From: Psychrobacter sp. 5A.1
GTDB taxonomy: Bacteria > Pseudomonadota > Gammaproteobacteria > Pseudomonadales > Moraxellaceae
NCBI RefSeq assembly: GCF_030407455.1
Contig: NZ_JASDDJ010000009.1
Span: 1 to 64,000, forward strand
DNA: 64,000 bases
Direction: 5' to 3'
A model generated the notes under the pieces. It was not told the DNA's origin. It searched no databases and saw only the letters and a program-made list of their open reading frames with translations. Below are positions 61,348 through 64,000 of the stretch, piece after piece. Position 1 is the stretch's first letter. Every line of letters starts with the position of its first letter. The position numbers and the translations under genes are program-made.

Positions 61348-63048
61348 CTATATACGGTCTGCTTTCTCTAGAGTCTGCTGCAAAATGACACTGTCATCAA
61401 AATCATAACGGACATGATTAATTTCTTGATACGTTTCATGGCCTTTACCAGCGATAACAACAATATCATCAGCAGCAGCATGACTGACAGCATACTCAAT
61501 AGCGGCTTGGCGTGCAGGTTCGATATGGGTGCGTTGATATTGCTCAGCGCTCATGCCAGCTTGCATGTCTTGCAAAATGATATTGGGGTCTTCAGTACGA
61601 GGATTGTCTGCAGTTAAGATGACTTGATCGGCACCTGCCAGACCTGCTTGCGCCATCAATGGGCGCTTGCCTGCATCACGATCTCCGCCGCAACCAAACA
61701 CTGCCCATAGCTTTCCCTTACAATGGGTCTTTAAGCTGGCCAGTACCTGACTTAAAGCATCTGGCGTATGCGCATAATCCACGATAAAACAGCCATCATT
61801 TGACGGCACACGCTGCATACGCCCAACAGCACCTTGCAGTTGTGCAACCTCGGTTGCAATGCGCTCAACATTTATCTCTGAATTGGCATCAAGCGCCACT
61901 ACTGCTGCGATAGCGGCGAGCAGATTGGCAACATTAAAGCGCCCCAATAGCGGACTGACAATCTCTATGCTGTCAGTTTTATCATTACCAAAATCAGTAC
62001 GTAGATTTATTTTGACGCCTTGCAAACTGGGTGTGATATCAGCTGCGATAAAAGTAGCTGATTTTGATACATCTAAGCTGTACGTCCATACCGTCAAACC
62101 ACTAGCGTTTGCCGTATCGATCATAACCTGTGCATATTCATCATCGATATTGATAATGGCATGCGTCAACTCTGGAAAGTACGCTTTATCAAATAGCTTG
62201 GCTTTTGCCGCAGCGTATTCGGCCATATCGGCATGATAGTCGAGGTGGTCACGGCTCAAGTTGGTATAAATCGCCACAGATACTGGCATGCCTTGTAAAC
62301 GCTGCTGATCTAACCCATGTGAGCTGGCCTCTAGCGCCAATACCTCAGCGTTTTCTGACCCCATTTGATATAAGAATTGCTGGACGGCTAAAGCATCACC
62401 TGTCGTATGGCTGGCTTGCACCAAAGCACCCAACCTACCATTACCTGCCGTACCCATCACTGCACTACTCATGCCTGCCAATTGGGTAAGCTGGGCAACT
62501 AACTGACTGATGGTGGTTTTGCCATTCGTACCAGTCACAGCGACCACTGTCGGTAGCGTCACAGGCTGCTGATATTGCAGACGCGCTTGGATTAAGCTGC
62601 CTAAAAAATCACGAATATTGGGAACGTACAACACTGGACAAGGCAGCGCGACTAACTGATGAGGCACGGTAGAGTGACCATCTGCTGTCGATTCAGCACT
62701 AGTGTGGGATGGGTTGTTTTCTGTGCCAAACAAGGCAATAGGATCAATCTCTGAGAGGATAAAGGCAGCATGCTCAGCCGCCTGTAACAGATAGTCGCGG
62801 CTTTTTGGGCCGTTTACTGTTTGGCTTTTTAAGAGAACAAATACATGGTTCACTTCAAGCTGACGACTGTCCAAACGAAACTGTTGAAACGGAATATTCG
62901 CAACGGGTTTGATCTGGTCTGAATCTGCCTGATGAGACGATGTCATCATCGCTGTTAATTGCTGAGCCAGTCTATGATGACGGCTTTTATTGGCATCGAC
63001 AAGCTGTTGTAAAGTAACAGTGTCGCTATTTAGCGATGATGTAGTCAT
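61348..63048 (-). CDS. murE: UDP-N-acetylmuramoyl-L-alanyl-D-glutamate--2,6-diaminopimelate ligase
   Basis: A 566-residue Mur ligase. Its ATP loop is VTGTNGKTTISQLVAQL, LEASSHGLDQQRLQG and NLSRDHLDYHADM follow, and the DNPR motif (TADNPRTEDPN) specifies meso-diaminopimelate. FIVDYAHTPDAL is also clear. It is about 70 residues longer than E. coli MurE; the extra residues are in the N-terminal domain, including a Ser/Thr/His-rich loop near 108-128. Lies 67 bp after ftsI. Confidence 0.96.
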   Translation of the reverse strand: MTTSSLNSDTVTLQQLVDANKSRHHRLAQQLTAMMTSSHQADSDQIKPVANIPFQQFRLDSRQLEVNHVFVLLKSQTVNGPKSRDYLLQAAEHAAFILSEIDPIALFGTENNPSHTSAESTADGHSTVPHQLVALPCPVLYVPNIRDFLGSLIQARLQYQQPVTLPTVVAVTGTNGKTTISQLVAQLTQLAGMSSAVMGTAGNGRLGALVQASHTTGDALAVQQFLYQMGSENAEVLALEASSHGLDQQRLQGMPVSVAIYTNLSRDHLDYHADMAEYAAAKAKLFDKAYFPELTHAIINIDDEYAQVMIDTANASGLTVWTYSLDVSKSATFIAADITPSLQGVKINLRTDFGNDKTDSIEIVSPLLGRFNVANLLAAIAAVVALDANSEINVERIATEVAQLQGAVGRMQRVPSNDGCFIVDYAHTPDALSQVLASLKTHCKGKLWAVFGCGGDRDAGKRPLMAQAGLAGADQVILTADNPRTEDPNIILQDMQAGMSAEQYQRTHIEPARQAAIEYAVSHAAADDIVVIAGKGHETYQEINHVRYDFDDSVILQQTLEKADRI

Positions 63049-63115
63049 AGGTAAATCCTAAACAGTTAAAATGTATCAGCCCATATAGAGCTGACCATTC
63101 AAAATAGTTAAACGC

Positions 63116-64000
63116 CTACTGCGCTTCCGTTTTTAACGGCTTATCCAAAGGCACATTATATAATCGTAACGCTTCTTTCATCACATTATGGAACACAGGC
63201 GCGACCGTTAGACCTGCATAAATCTGAACCCGTGGGTCCTCAATGAGCATCACACCCACGAGTTTTGGATTGGACGCAGGTGCCATGCCAGCAAAGACAT
63301 TACGATACTGGTCCGTATAATAACCACCTGCTGGGTTGATACGACGCGAAGTACCCGTCTTACCTGCCACGCGATAGCCATCAATGGCCGCCGCTTTCGC
63401 AGTACCACCAGGCTCTGTGACGCTTTCGAGCATTTGCACGATAGACATCGCTTGCTCATGCGCCATAATGCGTTTGCTTGGCTGCGGCTTATCAGTTTTG
63501 GTCAAGGTCAATGGATGCATGACCCCGCCTGCCGCCAACGCTGAATAAGCCTGCGCCACCTGCGCTAGCGTCGCTTCCATACCATAACCATAACTGATCG
63601 TTGCACGACGTGAGGTCTCTTTTTCTTTTGGCGTCACGACTAGCCCACTACCTTCTCCTGGGAACTGTAACGGTGTCTTTGAACCAAAGCCAAACCGTTT
63701 TTGCATACTGGTAATGCCATCGGGTGGTAGCGACAATGCAATCTTGGTCGAGGCAACGTTACTCGATTTTTGCAGCAGCGTGCCCATGTTAATCATACCC
63801 ATATTATTATGATCTCGAATGGTATAGCCACGCACACGAATTGAACCCGGATTGGTATCAATTAAAGTAGTCGGCGTGTATTTACCCGAATCTAGAGCGG
63901 CAGCAACGGTAAATGGCTTCATGACTGAACCTGGCTCAAACACATCTAGCAATGCTCGGTTACGCTGGTTTTCACCCGTCATTTCATTGAGGTTATTTGA
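63116..64000 (-). CDS. ftsI: Peptidoglycan D,D-transpeptidase FtsI (PBP3), partial
   Basis: The C-terminal part (295 codons in the window); the gene continues past the right edge in an open frame, so the Met at 63982 is internal. The transpeptidase motifs are SVMKPF with the active serine (S-x-x-K), SSN in LLQKSSNVASTKIAL, and KTGTSR. FtsI crosslinks septal peptidoglycan with FtsW. It is upstream of murE, the usual dcw order ftsI-murE-murF-mraY. Confidence 0.97.
   Translation of the reverse strand, partial: SNNLNEMTGENQRNRALLDVFEPGSVMKPFTVAAALDSGKYTPTTLIDTNPGSIRVRGYTIRDHNNMGMINMGTLLQKSSNVASTKIALSLPPDGITSMQKRFGFGSKTPLQFPGEGSGLVVTPKEKETSRRATISYGYGMEATLAQVAQAYSALAAGGVMHPLTLTKTDKPQPSKRIMAHEQAMSIVQMLESVTEPGGTAKAAAIDGYRVAGKTGTSRRINPAGGYYTDQYRNVFAGMAPASNPKLVGVMLIEDPRVQIYAGLTVAPVFHNVMKEALRLYNVPLDKPLKTEAQ

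Overview
The window is chromosomal DNA of a gammaproteobacterium of the family Moraxellaceae, most likely Psychrobacter. This is inference from recognised proteins and gene order: a BfmR/BfmS-type two-component pair, hisIE next to tatABC, dksA next to gluQ, a murD-ftsW pair apart from ftsI-murE-murF-mraY, and moderately AT-rich DNA. No database search was possible. Almost everything is core genome; there is no prophage, CRISPR array, toxin-antitoxin pair, complete insertion sequence or recognisable defence island.

Layout. 0-0.8 kb: rpmI-rplT (minus). 1.2-7.5 kb: a hotdog-fold protein, hisIE, tatABC, an SF1 helicase and dusC (plus). 7.6-8.4 kb: MAPEG and OsmC proteins (minus). 8.9-9.5 kb: rppH. 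9.6-12.1 kb: an NRDE-family protein and a DUF4139 protein (minus). 12.5-15.3 kb: lgt-thyA-folA and a small TonB-C-like lipoprotein (plus). 15.3-18.8 kb: uvrC and a DUF3360 membrane protein (minus). 19.2-20.0 kb: a possible 26-residue membrane microprotein and a DUF4442 protein. 20.3-22.7 kb: the rpsP-rimM-trmD-rplS operon (minus). 23-28 kb: an EnvZ-like kinase without a partner gene (plus), then a small membrane protein, bfmS and bfmR (minus). 28.4-36.6 kb: the complete F1Fo ATP synthase cluster atpIBEFHAGDC (minus), with an unusual gap and terminator between atpI and atpB. 36.9-40.4 kb: znuA divergent from zur-znuC-znuB around a perfect Zur-box palindrome. 40.6-43.7 kb: cpdA, dksA, a structured intergenic element and gluQ. 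44-46.9 kb: ftsW and murD (minus). 47.6-58.4 kb: a mixed segment with a SulP transporter and Usp protein, glnK-amtB behind a candidate sigma-54 promoter, a DUF2147 protein, an exported nuclease, tRNA-Ser(GGA), small membrane and lipoproteins, a YdcF protein and rlmA. 58.6-64 kb: mraY, murF, murE and a partial ftsI (minus).

The most unusual content is outside the genes. Two families of short non-coding terminal-inverted-repeat elements (MITE-like) occur. Family 1 has ends TAGGGCGTGTCATCA and five copies in several states: near-complete, internally deleted, decayed, and reduced to a bare 26-bp palindrome. Family 2 has ends TAGGGTCTGTTGAAC and two copies, one an internal deletion of the other. 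In two places the element end supplies the TAG stop codon of the preceding gene (gluQ and a small membrane protein). Other candidates are a three-hairpin element with a perfect but unused Shine-Dalgarno sequence upstream of gluQ, and two very small membrane proteins.

Several start codons were moved from the longest open frame to an internal start, on ribosome-binding-site or family evidence; each case is stated.
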